Positions 31,376-39,651 of a stretch of 64,000 nt of DNA are shown one piece after another. Origin of the DNA: Nocardiopsis_B mangrovi. Its GTDB lineage: Bacteria; Actinomycetota; Actinomycetes; Streptosporangiales; Streptosporangiaceae. How positions within the stretch are numbered: the first letter of the stretch is position 1; the number at the start of each line of letters is the position of its first letter. The notes beneath the pieces were generated by a model, which was given only the letters and a program-made list of their open reading frames with translations, made no database searches and was not told where the DNA came from. The stretch is taken from the NCBI RefSeq assembly GCF_042653925.1, contig NZ_JBHSFQ010000030.1:1-64000 (forward strand), written 5' to 3'. Position numbers and translations under genes: made by a program.

Positions 31376-33412
31376 ATGAGCGCACTGCTTGAGAGCTATG
31401 CCGCGGGGTCGTGGTTCCGTGCCGCCGACGACGGCGCGCCGCTGCTCGACGCCGCCACCGGCGACGAAGTCGCCCGGATCTCCTCGACCGGCCTCGACCT
31501 CGACGCCATGGCCGCCCACGCCCGCAACGTCGGCGGCCCCGCCCTGCGCGCGCTGACCTTCCACGAGCGGGCGAGCCTGCTCAAGCGGCTGGCCAAGCAC
31601 CTCTCGGCCGACAAGGACGAGCTGTACGCGCTCTCGGCGCGCACCGGCGCGACACTCCGCGACTCCCAGATCGACATCGACGGCGGCTTCGGCACCCTCT
31701 TCAGCTACGCGAGCAAGGGGCTCCGGGAGCTGCCCAACGACACCGTCGTCCTCGACGGCGGCCTGGAGCGGCTCGGCCGCACCGGCGTCTTCGTCGGCCA
31801 GCACGTCCACACGTCCCGCCCCGGCATCGCCGTGCAGATCAACGCCTTCAACTTCCCCGTGTGGGGCATGCTCGAGAAGCTCGCCCCCGCCTTCCTCGCG
31901 GGGCTGCCGACCATCGTCAAGCCCGCCGGGCAGTCCGCCTACCTGGCCGAGGCCGTCGTCCGGCGCGTCATCGCGTCCGGCATCCTGCCCGAGGGCACCC
32001 TGCAACTGCTGTCCGGCGGTCCGCAGGGGCTGCTCGACGTCCTCGGCCCGCAGGACTCGGTGGCGTTCACCGGCTCGGCCGCCACCGGTTCCGCCCTGCG
32101 CCGGCACCCCGCCGTCCTCGACCGCGGCGTCCGCCTCGGGGTCGAGGCCGACTCCCTGAACTGCTCCATCCTCGGACCCGATGTCGGCCCCGACGACCCC
32201 GAGTTCGCCCTGTTCGTCAAGGGCGTCGTCACGGAGATGACCGTCAAGGCCGGCCAGAAGTGCACCGCGATCCGCCGCACGATCGTCCCGGCGGGCATCG
32301 CCGACCGGGTCGCCGAGGCCATCGCGGCGCGGCTCGCCGCCGTCACCGTCGGCGACCCGCGCAACCCCGACGTCCGCATGGGCGCGCTGGCGGGCCTGGG
32401 CCAGCGCGACGAAGTGCGCACGGCCGTGCGGGCGCTGCGCGCCTCGGCCGAGATCGTCTTCGGCGACCCCGACTCCGTCGACGCGATCGACGCCGACTCC
32501 GCCAAGGGCGCCTTCATGTCGCCGATCCTGCTGCGCGCCGGCTCCGACGCGCCCGAGCCGCACGAGGTCGAACCGTTCGGCCCCGTCAGCACCCTGCTCA
32601 CCTACCGGACCGCGGATGAAGCCGTCGCGCTCGCCGCCCGCGGCAAGGGCAGCCTGGCCGGCTCCGTCGTCACCCGCGACCCCGACATCGCGCGCACGGT
32701 CGTGCTCGGCCTCGCGCCCTGGCACGGGCGCATCCTGGTCCTGGACCGCGACGCCGCACCGGAGTCCACCGGGCACGGCTCGCCCCTGCCGACCCTCGTG
32801 CACGGAGGGCCGGGCCGGGCCGGCGGCGGCGAGGAGCTCGGCGGCATCCGCGGCGTCCTCCACCACATGCAGCGCACGGCGATCCAGGCCTCGCCCGACC
32901 TGCTCACCGCCATCACCGGGCGGTGGACCGCCGGCGCCGCCCGGCTGCCCGACGACGAGCACCCGTTCCGCAAGAGCCTCGCCGAGCTGCGGATCGGCGA
33001 TACCGTCCGATCCGCGGCACGCGAGGTCACGCTCGCCGACATCGAGCACTTCGCCGAGTTCACCGGCGACACCTTCTACGCGCACACCGATCCCGTTGCG
33101 GCGGCGGCCAACCCGCTGTTCGGCGGGATCGTCGCGCACGGCTACCTGGTGGTGTCCCTGGCCGCCGGGCTGTTCGTCGACCCCGCCCCCGGCCCGGTGC
33201 TGGCGAACTTCGGGGTCGACGGCCTGCGCTTCCTGACCCCGGTCAAGGCGGGCGACACGATCGACGTCACGCTCACCGTCAAGCAGATCACCCCGCGCAT
33301 CAGCGCCGACTACGGCGAGGTCCGCTGGGACGCCGTGGTCGCCAACGGCGCGGGCGAACCCGTGGCCACCTACGACGTCCTCACACTCGTCGCCAAGACC
33401 CGTTCAGACTGA
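31376..33412 (+). CDS. paaZ: Bifunctional oxepin-CoA hydrolase/semialdehyde dehydrogenase
   Basis: A 678-residue fusion that opens the oxepin ring and oxidises the aldehyde. The N-terminal 530 residues are an aldehyde dehydrogenase: FNFPVWGMLEKLAPAFLAG, FTGSAATG, the Glu in GVEADSLN, and catalytic Cys296 in AGQKCTAIRR. The C-terminal MaoC-type hydratase has Asp565 and His570 (GDTFYAH), matching the essential pair of the Escherichia coli enzyme. GGGAAC lies before the ATG at 31376. It is divergent from paaA and shares its operator. Downstream beta-oxidation genes (paaFGHJ) are not in the window. Confidence 0.96.
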   Translation: MSALLESYAAGSWFRAADDGAPLLDAATGDEVARISSTGLDLDAMAAHARNVGGPALRALTFHERASLLKRLAKHLSADKDELYALSARTGATLRDSQIDIDGGFGTLFSYASKGLRELPNDTVVLDGGLERLGRTGVFVGQHVHTSRPGIAVQINAFNFPVWGMLEKLAPAFLAGLPTIVKPAGQSAYLAEAVVRRVIASGILPEGTLQLLSGGPQGLLDVLGPQDSVAFTGSAATGSALRRHPAVLDRGVRLGVEADSLNCSILGPDVGPDDPEFALFVKGVVTEMTVKAGQKCTAIRRTIVPAGIADRVAEAIAARLAAVTVGDPRNPDVRMGALAGLGQRDEVRTAVRALRASAEIVFGDPDSVDAIDADSAKGAFMSPILLRAGSDAPEPHEVEPFGPVSTLLTYRTADEAVALAARGKGSLAGSVVTRDPDIARTVVLGLAPWHGRILVLDRDAAPESTGHGSPLPTLVHGGPGRAGGGEELGGIRGVLHHMQRTAIQASPDLLTAITGRWTAGAARLPDDEHPFRKSLAELRIGDTVRSAAREVTLADIEHFAEFTGDTFYAHTDPVAAAANPLFGGIVAHGYLVVSLAAGLFVDPAPGPVLANFGVDGLRFLTPVKAGDTIDVTLTVKQITPRISADYGEVRWDAVVANGAGEPVATYDVLTLVAKTRSD

Positions 33413-33498
33413 CCCGGCGGGCCACGCCGGCCAAGGATCGCCGCGGGCCACGCCGCCGGGAACCGCCGTGCACCGGACCGACCGACCGGCGGCCCGTT

Positions 33499-33520
33499 CC
33501 CGGCCCGTGAAGGGGCCGGG
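33499..33520. terminator. Hairpin between paaZ and paaK
   Basis: CCCGGCCC at 33499-33506 pairs with GGGCCGGG at 33513-33520 around a six-base loop. It lies between converging genes. Related GGGCCGG copies follow, so alternative pairings exist. Confidence 0.5.
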
Positions 33521-33616
33521 CCCCAGCCGTGAGGGGGCCGGACCCGGGCCGGTTCCGGCCGTCGCGCGTCCGTCCGCCCTCCCCTGGACGGGAAACACCG
33601 TCCACGGCCACCGAGA

Positions 33617-34963
33617 TCAGCGTCCGGGGCGGTCGTCCACGATGCGGCGCATCTTTCCCGCGGACCGCTCCACGGCGCCGGGGGCGACCACGTCGACGCC
33701 GACGCTCACCCCGATCGCGTCCTTCACCCGGCGTTTGAGCAGGGTGCCCGCCTGCGCCGCGCCCTCCGCCGTCACCGCGGCGCGGCGTTCGACGCGGACC
33801 GTCAGCGAGTCCAGGCTGCCGGTACGGGCGAGCACGCACTGGAAGTGCGGCGACAGGTCCGGCATGCGCAGGATCAGCTCTTCGATCTGGGTCGGGAACA
33901 GGTTCACGCCGCGCAGGATGATCATGTCGTCGGTGCGGCCGGTGATCCGCTCGATGCGGCGCATGGTGCGCGCGGTGCCCGGTAGCAGCCGGGTCAGATC
34001 GCCGGTCCGGTAGCGGATCACCGGCATCGCCTGCTTGGTCAGCGAGGTGAGCACCAGCTCGCCGTGTTCGCCGTCGGGCAGGACCTCGCCGGTGAGGGGG
34101 TCGATGATCTCGGGGTAGAAGTGGTCCTCCCACACGTGCAGGCCGTCCTTGGTCTCCACGCACTCGCTCGCCACGCCCGGGCCGATGACCTCCGAGAGGC
34201 CGTAGATGTCGACGGCGTGCATGTCGAGCCGTCGCTCCATCTCCCCGCGCATCGCCTCGGTCCAGGGCTCCGCGCCGAAGATCCCGGCGCGCAACGAGGT
34301 CGACCGCGGGTCGATGCCCTGCCGCTCCATCTCGTCGACCAGAGCGAGCATGTACGAGGGGGTGGCCATGATGACGTCGGGCCGAAGGTCGTCGATCAGC
34401 CGCACCTGCCGCTCCGACATCCCGCCCGAGGCCGGCACGACGGTGCAGCCCAGCCTCTCGGCCCCGTAGTGGGCGCCGAGTCCGCCGGTGAACAGGCCGT
34501 AGCCGTAGGCGTTGTGCACGGTGTCCCCGGCGCGCCCTCCTGCGGCGCGGATGCTCCGGGCCATCACGTCGCCCCACGTCTCCAGGTCGCCGCGGGTATA
34601 GCCGACCACCGTGGGCGTCCCCGTGGTCCCTGAAGACGCGTGCACCCGCACCACCTGTTCCCGGGGCACGGCGAACATCCCGAAGGGGTGGTTCGCCCGC
34701 AGGTCGCCCTTTGTGGTGAACGGCAGCCGGCCCAGGTCCGACAGCTCCACGACGTCCTCGGGCCGCACCCCGGCGGCGTCGAACACGGACCGGTAGTGCG
34801 CGACATTGCCATGGGCATGCCGCACCGACCACCGCAACCGCTCCGCTTGGAGCGCGCGCAACTCATCGACGGAAGCGGCCTCGACAGGATCAAGCCCATC
34901 CTGCCGCGAACCCACACCACGCACAGCGCCTCCCGGGGGGACGAGGAGCAGTCCCTCCACCAT
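33617..34963 (-). CDS. paaK: Phenylacetate-CoA ligase
   Basis: An AMP-forming ligase that activates phenylacetate, the entry step of the pathway. Core motifs are HASSGTTGTPTVVGY (P-loop), DIYGLSEVIGPG, YRTGDLTRL and GRTDDMIILRGVNLFP. Family proteins start shortly before LDPVEAASVDELRALQ. The open frame gives 448 residues from the ATG at 34963, which has no ribosome site. A GTG at 34924 with GGGAGG before it would give 435 residues and is a real alternative. The gene lies apart from paaABCDE and converges on paaZ. No TetR-type operator is seen before it. Confidence 0.94.
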   Translation of the reverse strand: MVEGLLLVPPGGAVRGVGSRQDGLDPVEAASVDELRALQAERLRWSVRHAHGNVAHYRSVFDAAGVRPEDVVELSDLGRLPFTTKGDLRANHPFGMFAVPREQVVRVHASSGTTGTPTVVGYTRGDLETWGDVMARSIRAAGGRAGDTVHNAYGYGLFTGGLGAHYGAERLGCTVVPASGGMSERQVRLIDDLRPDVIMATPSYMLALVDEMERQGIDPRSTSLRAGIFGAEPWTEAMRGEMERRLDMHAVDIYGLSEVIGPGVASECVETKDGLHVWEDHFYPEIIDPLTGEVLPDGEHGELVLTSLTKQAMPVIRYRTGDLTRLLPGTARTMRRIERITGRTDDMIILRGVNLFPTQIEELILRMPDLSPHFQCVLARTGSLDSLTVRVERRAAVTAEGAAQAGTLLKRRVKDAIGVSVGVDVVAPGAVERSAGKMRRIVDDRPGR

Positions 34964-35055
34964 GCCAAATCGACGGGCTCCGGAACAGGTCTCGAACCGC
35001 GCAACCGGAACGGCCGGCCGGGCCGGGGATCGGCGGGGCCGGCCGGCCGCGTGGG

Positions 35056-35667
35056 TCACCCCGTGGGGAAGGGCTCCCCCAGGGCTTCGGCGATGGCGGC
35101 GCGGGCGGCGTCCTCTTGGGCGTTCTTGGCCTCGGCCTTCTCGGCGATGTCGGTGGCGGTGGCCGGGGTGACCACGGCGACCCCGTCGTCGTCGCCGAGG
35201 ACGTAGTCGCCCGGGGAGACGACCACGCCGCCGATGGCCACGGGGACGTCGAGGGCGCCGGGGCCGTTCTTGTAGGGGCCGGCCGGTGTCACGGCGCGGG
35301 CGAAGACCGGCATCCCGAGGGCGCGGATGACGGCGACGTCGCGGACCGCGCCGTCGAGCACGAAGCCCGCGCATCCGGCGGCCTTGGCGCGGCCGGCGAT
35401 GAGCTCGCCGATCAGCGCGCGGGTCTCGTCGCCGCCGCCCGCGACCACGATGACCTGCCCCGGCCGCACGGCCTCGATGGCGCGGTGGACGTAGAGGTTG
35501 TCACCCGGGCGGGTGAGAACGGTCAGGGCGGGACCGGCCAGGCGGGCGCCCTCCCAGGTGGACCGCACGGCGGAGTGGCAGACGTTGAGCCGTTCCATGG
35601 CGTCGCCGATGTTGGCGACGGGCAGGCGCGACAGGCGTTCCAGGGCGGGTGAGTCGGTGGTGGTCAT
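35056..35667 (-). CDS. RraA-like aldolase/HMG aldolase-family protein
   Basis: A 203-residue protein of the RraA/4-hydroxy-4-methyl-2-oxoglutarate aldolase fold. Active-site motifs include VANIGDAMERL near residue 18, GDNLYVHRAIEAVRPGQVIVV, and GFVLDGAVRDVAVIRALGMPVFARAVTPAG with the Arg-Asp pair expected for the Mg/pyruvate site. True RraA lacks aldolase activity, but catabolic context favours the aldolase. GGAGAACG lies before the ATG at 35667. It follows the IclR gene by 44 bases in the same direction, in a block with an organic-acid permease and a 2-hydroxyacid dehydrogenase. Confidence 0.85.
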   Translation of the reverse strand: MTTTDSPALERLSRLPVANIGDAMERLNVCHSAVRSTWEGARLAGPALTVLTRPGDNLYVHRAIEAVRPGQVIVVAGGGDETRALIGELIAGRAKAAGCAGFVLDGAVRDVAVIRALGMPVFARAVTPAGPYKNGPGALDVPVAIGGVVVSPGDYVLGDDDGVAVVTPATATDIAEKAEAKNAQEDAARAAIAEALGEPFPTG

Positions 35668-35711
35668 CGCGGTCGTTCTCCGTTTCGGTGCGGACGCCCC
35701 GGACCGCGCGG

Positions 35712-36470
35712 TCAGATGAGGCGTCGGGTGATGGCGTCGGCGGCGCGTTGCACCTCCGCCACGAGGGGGTGGAACCGTTCTTCGGGGACCTCTTCGCTGA
35801 GGCCGGTGACGGCGGCGGCGGCGACCGCGCGCCCGGCCGCATCGTTGACCGGGGCGGCGACGGAGGTGACGCCGATGGCGCGTTCGTTGACCGACACCGA
35901 GTAGCCGTCCCGGCGGATCCGGGCGAGTTCTTCGTGCAGGCGCTCGTGGGTGATCACCTCCCCGGTGACGCGGGTGATGGTGCCGGTTGCCGTGAGCAGG
36001 TCGTCGAGGTCGGCCTGGTCCATGTCCGCGGCGAGCACCTTGCCCGCCCCGGCGTGCAGGGGCATGCGCTCGCCGATGGGCAGCTGGTAGCGCAGGACCC
36101 GGGCGCCCGGCACGCGGCTGATGACGACGCGGTCCCGGCCGGAGCGCACGAACAGCGACGCGGTCAGCCCGGTGGCGGTGGCCAGCTCCTGGAGGACCGT
36201 CGCCGCCGCCGCGCTGAGGGGGTTGTTGGTGAGGTAGGAGTGTGCGGGGAACAGCGGGGTCAGGCCCACGCGGTAGCCGAGTTCGGACTTCTCGGCGTAG
36301 CCGCGCCCCTCCAATACGGTGAGGATGCGCTGGGTGGTTGCGATGTGCAGGCCGGCGCGGCGGGCGATCTCCGAGAGCCGCATCGGCACCGGGCCTCGGG
36401 TCAGGACGTCGAGCACGTCGAAGGCGCGCTCCAGGGACCGCATCGTCGAGGCCGGCTGATCGGGCGACAT
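35712..36470 (-). CDS. IclR-family transcriptional regulator
   Basis: About 252 residues from the ATG at 36470; an upstream GTG at 36500 would add ten. The winged helix is MRSLERAFDVLDVLTRGPVPMRLSEIARRAGLHIATTQRILTVLEGRGY. The GAF-like ligand domain follows, with RVLRYQLPIGERMPLHAGAGKVLAADM and DGYSVSVNERAIGVTSVAAPV. It sits inside the organic-acid block. A TGAGA-based inverted repeat just upstream and another before the dehydrogenase gene may be its operators. The effector is probably an organic acid. Confidence 0.9.
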   Translation of the reverse strand: MSPDQPASTMRSLERAFDVLDVLTRGPVPMRLSEIARRAGLHIATTQRILTVLEGRGYAEKSELGYRVGLTPLFPAHSYLTNNPLSAAAATVLQELATATGLTASLFVRSGRDRVVISRVPGARVLRYQLPIGERMPLHAGAGKVLAADMDQADLDDLLTATGTITRVTGEVITHERLHEELARIRRDGYSVSVNERAIGVTSVAAPVNDAAGRAVAAAAVTGLSEEVPEERFHPLVAEVQRAADAITRRLI

Positions 36471-36504
36471 GGTTGCTCTCTCACTGTCATCGGACGGCAC
36501 GTCT

Positions 36505-36519
36505 TCTCAGACAATGAGA
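36505..36519. promoter_or_regulatory. Inverted repeat upstream of the IclR gene
   Basis: TCTCA and TGAGA are separated by five bases. A further GAG half-site follows. It lies 35 bases before the IclR start and may mediate autoregulation. Confidence 0.45.
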
Positions 36520-36570
36520 GTAATGAGCGAACCGTGCGACTTCGGTGGCGCGGGCCCCCTGGCGCGGGCG

Positions 36571-36855
36571 TCACTCCGCCGATGACCACCCCTTGGCGTA
36601 GGCGAGCAGCAGCGTGACGACGCCGAGCGCGGCCGCGATCCCGAACGTGTAGGGGTCGAGCGCGGCGGACACGCCGGTCACCACCGCCGGTGAGACGGCG
36701 ACCAGCCCCGCCGCCTGCACGAGAACGGTGACCGTTCCCAGCGCGAACATGGCGAGCAGCAGGACCTTGAAGAGGGCCTCCAGGGCGGCGGCCACTCGGG
36801 CGCGCGGAGAGGCGGGCGCGGCGTCCGCGCCGTCGGTGTTCGGGGTTTCGGACAC
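36571..36855 (-). CDS. Small two-helix membrane protein next to a TRAP permease
   Basis: A 94-residue protein. A 20-residue polar N-terminus is followed by two membrane segments (ALFKVLLLAMFALGTVTVLVQAAGLVA and DPYTFGIAAALGVVTLLLAYAKGW). TRAP transporters have a small four-helix DctQ subunit; this protein is in the right place, 28 bases after the large permease gene, but is about half that size. The start at 36855 has AAGGAG upstream. I take it as a minimal small subunit or accessory. No sequence motif proves this. Confidence 0.72.
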   Translation of the reverse strand: MSETPNTDGADAAPASPRARVAAALEALFKVLLLAMFALGTVTVLVQAAGLVAVSPAVVTGVSAALDPYTFGIAAALGVVTLLLAYAKGWSSAE

Positions 36856-36883
36856 GGTGACTCCTTGAGGTGGTCGGCGGCGC

Positions 36884-38230
36884 TCACGCCGGGACGGGCA
36901 GCAGGCCGAGGGCGATGGCGGCCCCGATGAACAGGAAGGGCACCACGTAGAACCAGATCAGGGGGACGAACGTCTTGACCGGGTTGACCTGGGCGATGGA
37001 GGTCGCGATATAGATCGCCGACGCTCCCGGCGGAGACGCCCCCTCGGTGGAGGCGAACACGAGGATCGCGCAGGCGGCGAGGATCGGATCCACGCCGGCC
37101 GCCACGAGGACCGAGAACGCCACGCCGCCCACCGTGGCGATGGTGGCCGTGGAGCTGAGCGGGCCGGCGATCACGATCACGATGACGCCGACGATCAGCG
37201 CGGCGACCGGCGCGGGGGCGTCGAGCCCGTTGAGCGAGGATGTGAGCTGTTCGGAGAGCCCGAGTCCGGTCAGCGCGCCGCCGCCGGCGAACGCGAAGAC
37301 GAGGGTGGCGCCGACGTCCTTGTAGCGGGGTGCGGTGTCGCCGATGAACCGGGACCAGCCGGCCGCGGTGCGCGGCAGCCTTCGCCATCCCAGCGCGAGC
37401 GCGAAGGCGCCCAGCAGCACCGGCATCCAGATGAGGATGCTGACGGCCTCGACCGCGGCCTCCCCCATCGCACCGGTGAGCGCTTCGCCGCCGGGGCCGA
37501 AGGTGAGCGCCACCGGGATGGCGATGCCGAGGAACACCAGCAGGGAGGTCCACCCGCTGCGGAAGGTCGCGGCGAAGGGCCGGATGTCCTCGGCGGCGAC
37601 CCGGTCGATCCGGTACCGGCGCACGAAGATGAAGACGTTGACCATCCGCCACAGCACGCACCACGCCGCGGCGGCGAACATCGCGAGCAGGAGTTCGTCG
37701 ACGTCGACGAACGGGGCGACCGAGGCCGACCCGACCAGGATGAAGAAGGAGGCGCTGGGCGGGATGACGGTGCCGTTGCCGGCGTTGCCCGCGACGACGG
37801 TGGCCGCCACCCGGGGCTCCCAGTTGGACCGCTTCATCCAGGGGATGACGACGGACCCCATGGTGGCGGCGTTGGCGGAGCCGGAGTGGGCGACGCTGCC
37901 GAACAGGGCGGACCCGGCGGTGGCGACGTAGCCGGCCCCGCCCTTCACCCGGCCGAGGAGCGAGTTGAGCATGTCGACCTGCCGGTCGATCAGGCCGGTC
38001 TGCTGCAGCAGGAAGCCGATGAAGGTGAAGGAGAGCGCGGCGAACACGATGTCCTGGCTCACGGCCTCGGCCGCTCCGGCCGCGGCCAGGTCCAGGAACC
38101 GGGTGCCGCCGAACGCGCAGACGACGGCGAAGCCGACGATCATCGCCTCGCCGATGCTGCGTTTCAGCACCGCGTTCCAGATGACGATGGTGGTGATGTA
38201 GGCGATGAGCGCCCACACGGCGATTCCCAT
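36884..38230 (-). CDS. TRAP-type organic-acid transporter, large permease subunit
   Basis: A 448-residue membrane protein with about 12 helices. The segment GGAGYVATAGSALFGSVAHSGSANAATMGSVVIPWMKRSNWEPRVAATVVAGNAGNGTVIPPSASFFILVG is split here for reading, but its pattern matches the conserved DctM core with small-residue turns and IPPS. A second repeat half has STATIATVGG and STEGASPPGASAIYIATS. GGAGG lies before the ATG at 38230. No DctP-type binding protein gene is nearby, so it may use an unlinked one or work without it. It probably imports a dicarboxylate or hydroxy acid used by the flanking enzymes. Confidence 0.8.
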   Translation of the reverse strand: MGIAVWALIAYITTIVIWNAVLKRSIGEAMIVGFAVVCAFGGTRFLDLAAAGAAEAVSQDIVFAALSFTFIGFLLQQTGLIDRQVDMLNSLLGRVKGGAGYVATAGSALFGSVAHSGSANAATMGSVVIPWMKRSNWEPRVAATVVAGNAGNGTVIPPSASFFILVGSASVAPFVDVDELLLAMFAAAAWCVLWRMVNVFIFVRRYRIDRVAAEDIRPFAATFRSGWTSLLVFLGIAIPVALTFGPGGEALTGAMGEAAVEAVSILIWMPVLLGAFALALGWRRLPRTAAGWSRFIGDTAPRYKDVGATLVFAFAGGGALTGLGLSEQLTSSLNGLDAPAPVAALIVGVIVIVIAGPLSSTATIATVGGVAFSVLVAAGVDPILAACAILVFASTEGASPPGASAIYIATSIAQVNPVKTFVPLIWFYVVPFLFIGAAIALGLLPVPA

Positions 38231-38399
38231 GACCGCCTCCTTACTCTCGCCACCCGGGGGTGGCCGTACGGGTGAATGGGGATCGGCGGGGCAGGGCCGG
38301 AGGGCTCCGGCGGGGGCCGGATGCGGTGGGGGCGGGCGCGCCGGTGGAACGGGCACGCCGGGCGGGGTGTGCGGGTGGCGGCGGGGCGGGTGCCCGGTG

Positions 38400-39380
38400 T
38401 CAGCGGGAGGCGAGCGCGCCGGGGTTGACGAGGCCGTCGGGGGTCTCGCCCTTGAGGACGCTGACGACGTTGCGGGCGGCTCCGATGCCGCTGCGCGCGC
38501 GGGCCTGGTCGGTGGTCCCGCCCAGGTGCGGGGTGATGTGGCAGTTGGGCAGCCCGCGCAGGGGGTTGTCCGCGCGCATGGGCTCGACCTCGACCACGTC
38601 CAGGCCGGCCCCCGCGATGGTGCCGTCCCGCAGGGCGGCGGCCAGCGCGGTCTCGTCGACGACGGGGCCCCGGGAGGTGTTGACGACGTAGGCGGTCGGC
38701 TTCATCAGCGCGAGCCGCTCCGCGTTGAGCCAGTGGCGGTTGGCGTCGTTGAGGAACAGGTGCAGGCTCAGGAAGTCGCTCGTGGCCAGCACCTCCTCCG
38801 CCGTGGTGAACGTCAGGCCGGTGCGGGCGGCGAACTCGTGGTCGGGGTAGGGGTCGTGGGCGATCAGCCGCATGCCGAAGGCCGCGGCGCGCTCGGCGAC
38901 CGCCTTGCCGATGGCCCCGGCGCCGATCAGCCCGAGCGTCGCCCCGTGGAGTTCGCGGCCCTGGATGCGCCGCCAGTTGCCGGCGGCCACGTCGGCGAGG
39001 TTGGCGGGGATGTGCCGGGCGCAGAGCAGCAGGAGCGCGATCGTCATCTCGGCGACGCTGATGCGGTTGACCCCGGGCATGTTGCACACCGCGATCCCGC
39101 GGGCCGTGGCCGCCTCGACGTCGATCGAGTCGTAGCCGACTCCGCAGCGGGCGATGACGCGCAGCCGGGGCGCGGCGTCGAGGACGTCCGCCGTGTAGGC
39201 GTCACCCGCGGCGACGACGCCGTCGACGTCGGCGAGCAGGGCCTCCAGCTCACCCGCCCGGCGGGGGCCGCTCCACTGGCTGTGGACGACCTCGCACCCC
39301 TGGTCGCGGAGGTACCGGTCGACGTCGTCGCCCTCGCGCAGGAACTGCGCCGTGACCAGGACACGCGGGGTGCCGCCCAT
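38400..39380 (-). CDS. D-2-hydroxyacid dehydrogenase, phosphoglycerate-dehydrogenase-like
   Basis: A 326-residue NAD-dependent dehydrogenase. The catalytic Arg is in VNTSRGPVVDE, the Glu in AGLDVVEVEPM, and the His in CHITPHLGGTT. The Rossmann motif is LGLIGAGAIGKAVAERAAAFG, followed by Asp in AHDPYPDH, which favours NAD. RCGVGYDSIDVEAATARGIAVCN is typical of the SerA-like group. The protein lacks the SerA regulatory domains, so catabolism of a 2-hydroxy acid is likelier than serine synthesis. GGAGGTTCC-like sequence precedes the ATG at 39380. It seems to lead the block that continues with the permease, IclR and RraA-like genes. Confidence 0.9.
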   Translation of the reverse strand: MGGTPRVLVTAQFLREGDDVDRYLRDQGCEVVHSQWSGPRRAGELEALLADVDGVVAAGDAYTADVLDAAPRLRVIARCGVGYDSIDVEAATARGIAVCNMPGVNRISVAEMTIALLLLCARHIPANLADVAAGNWRRIQGRELHGATLGLIGAGAIGKAVAERAAAFGMRLIAHDPYPDHEFAARTGLTFTTAEEVLATSDFLSLHLFLNDANRHWLNAERLALMKPTAYVVNTSRGPVVDETALAAALRDGTIAGAGLDVVEVEPMRADNPLRGLPNCHITPHLGGTTDQARARSGIGAARNVVSVLKGETPDGLVNPGALASR

Positions 39381-39404
39381 GGAACCTCCAAAGGGATCAA
39401 ATTC

Positions 39405-39421
39405 ATGAGATCGATTCTCAT
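39405..39421. promoter_or_regulatory. Inverted repeat before the hydroxyacid dehydrogenase gene
   Basis: ATGAGA (39405-39410) and TCTCAT (39416-39421) flank TCGAT. Outer ATTC/GAAT bases extend the symmetry with a one-base offset. It is AT-rich in GC-rich DNA and 25 bases before the start codon, so an operator or promoter element is likely. The IclR protein is the obvious candidate. Confidence 0.55.
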
Positions 39422-39651
39422 AGAATGATATGAACTATCGCCCCATGGAGTGTGGCACGGCCCACAGCAGATGTAAAGGGGGTGTTTCCGGGCGCCTCCA
39501 GCCGGCCGCCCCTGCTCAGCGGCGCACCGGCAAAGAGGAGTGCCTTGATCGCCTGCGGCGGGCCACCGCAGAGGAGCGACCCGCTGGGGGCGCGTCCGGC
39601 CGGCGTGTCAGAGCGGCGGCGCTGCGGCCGGCTCCCGCCGTCGGCCACGGC

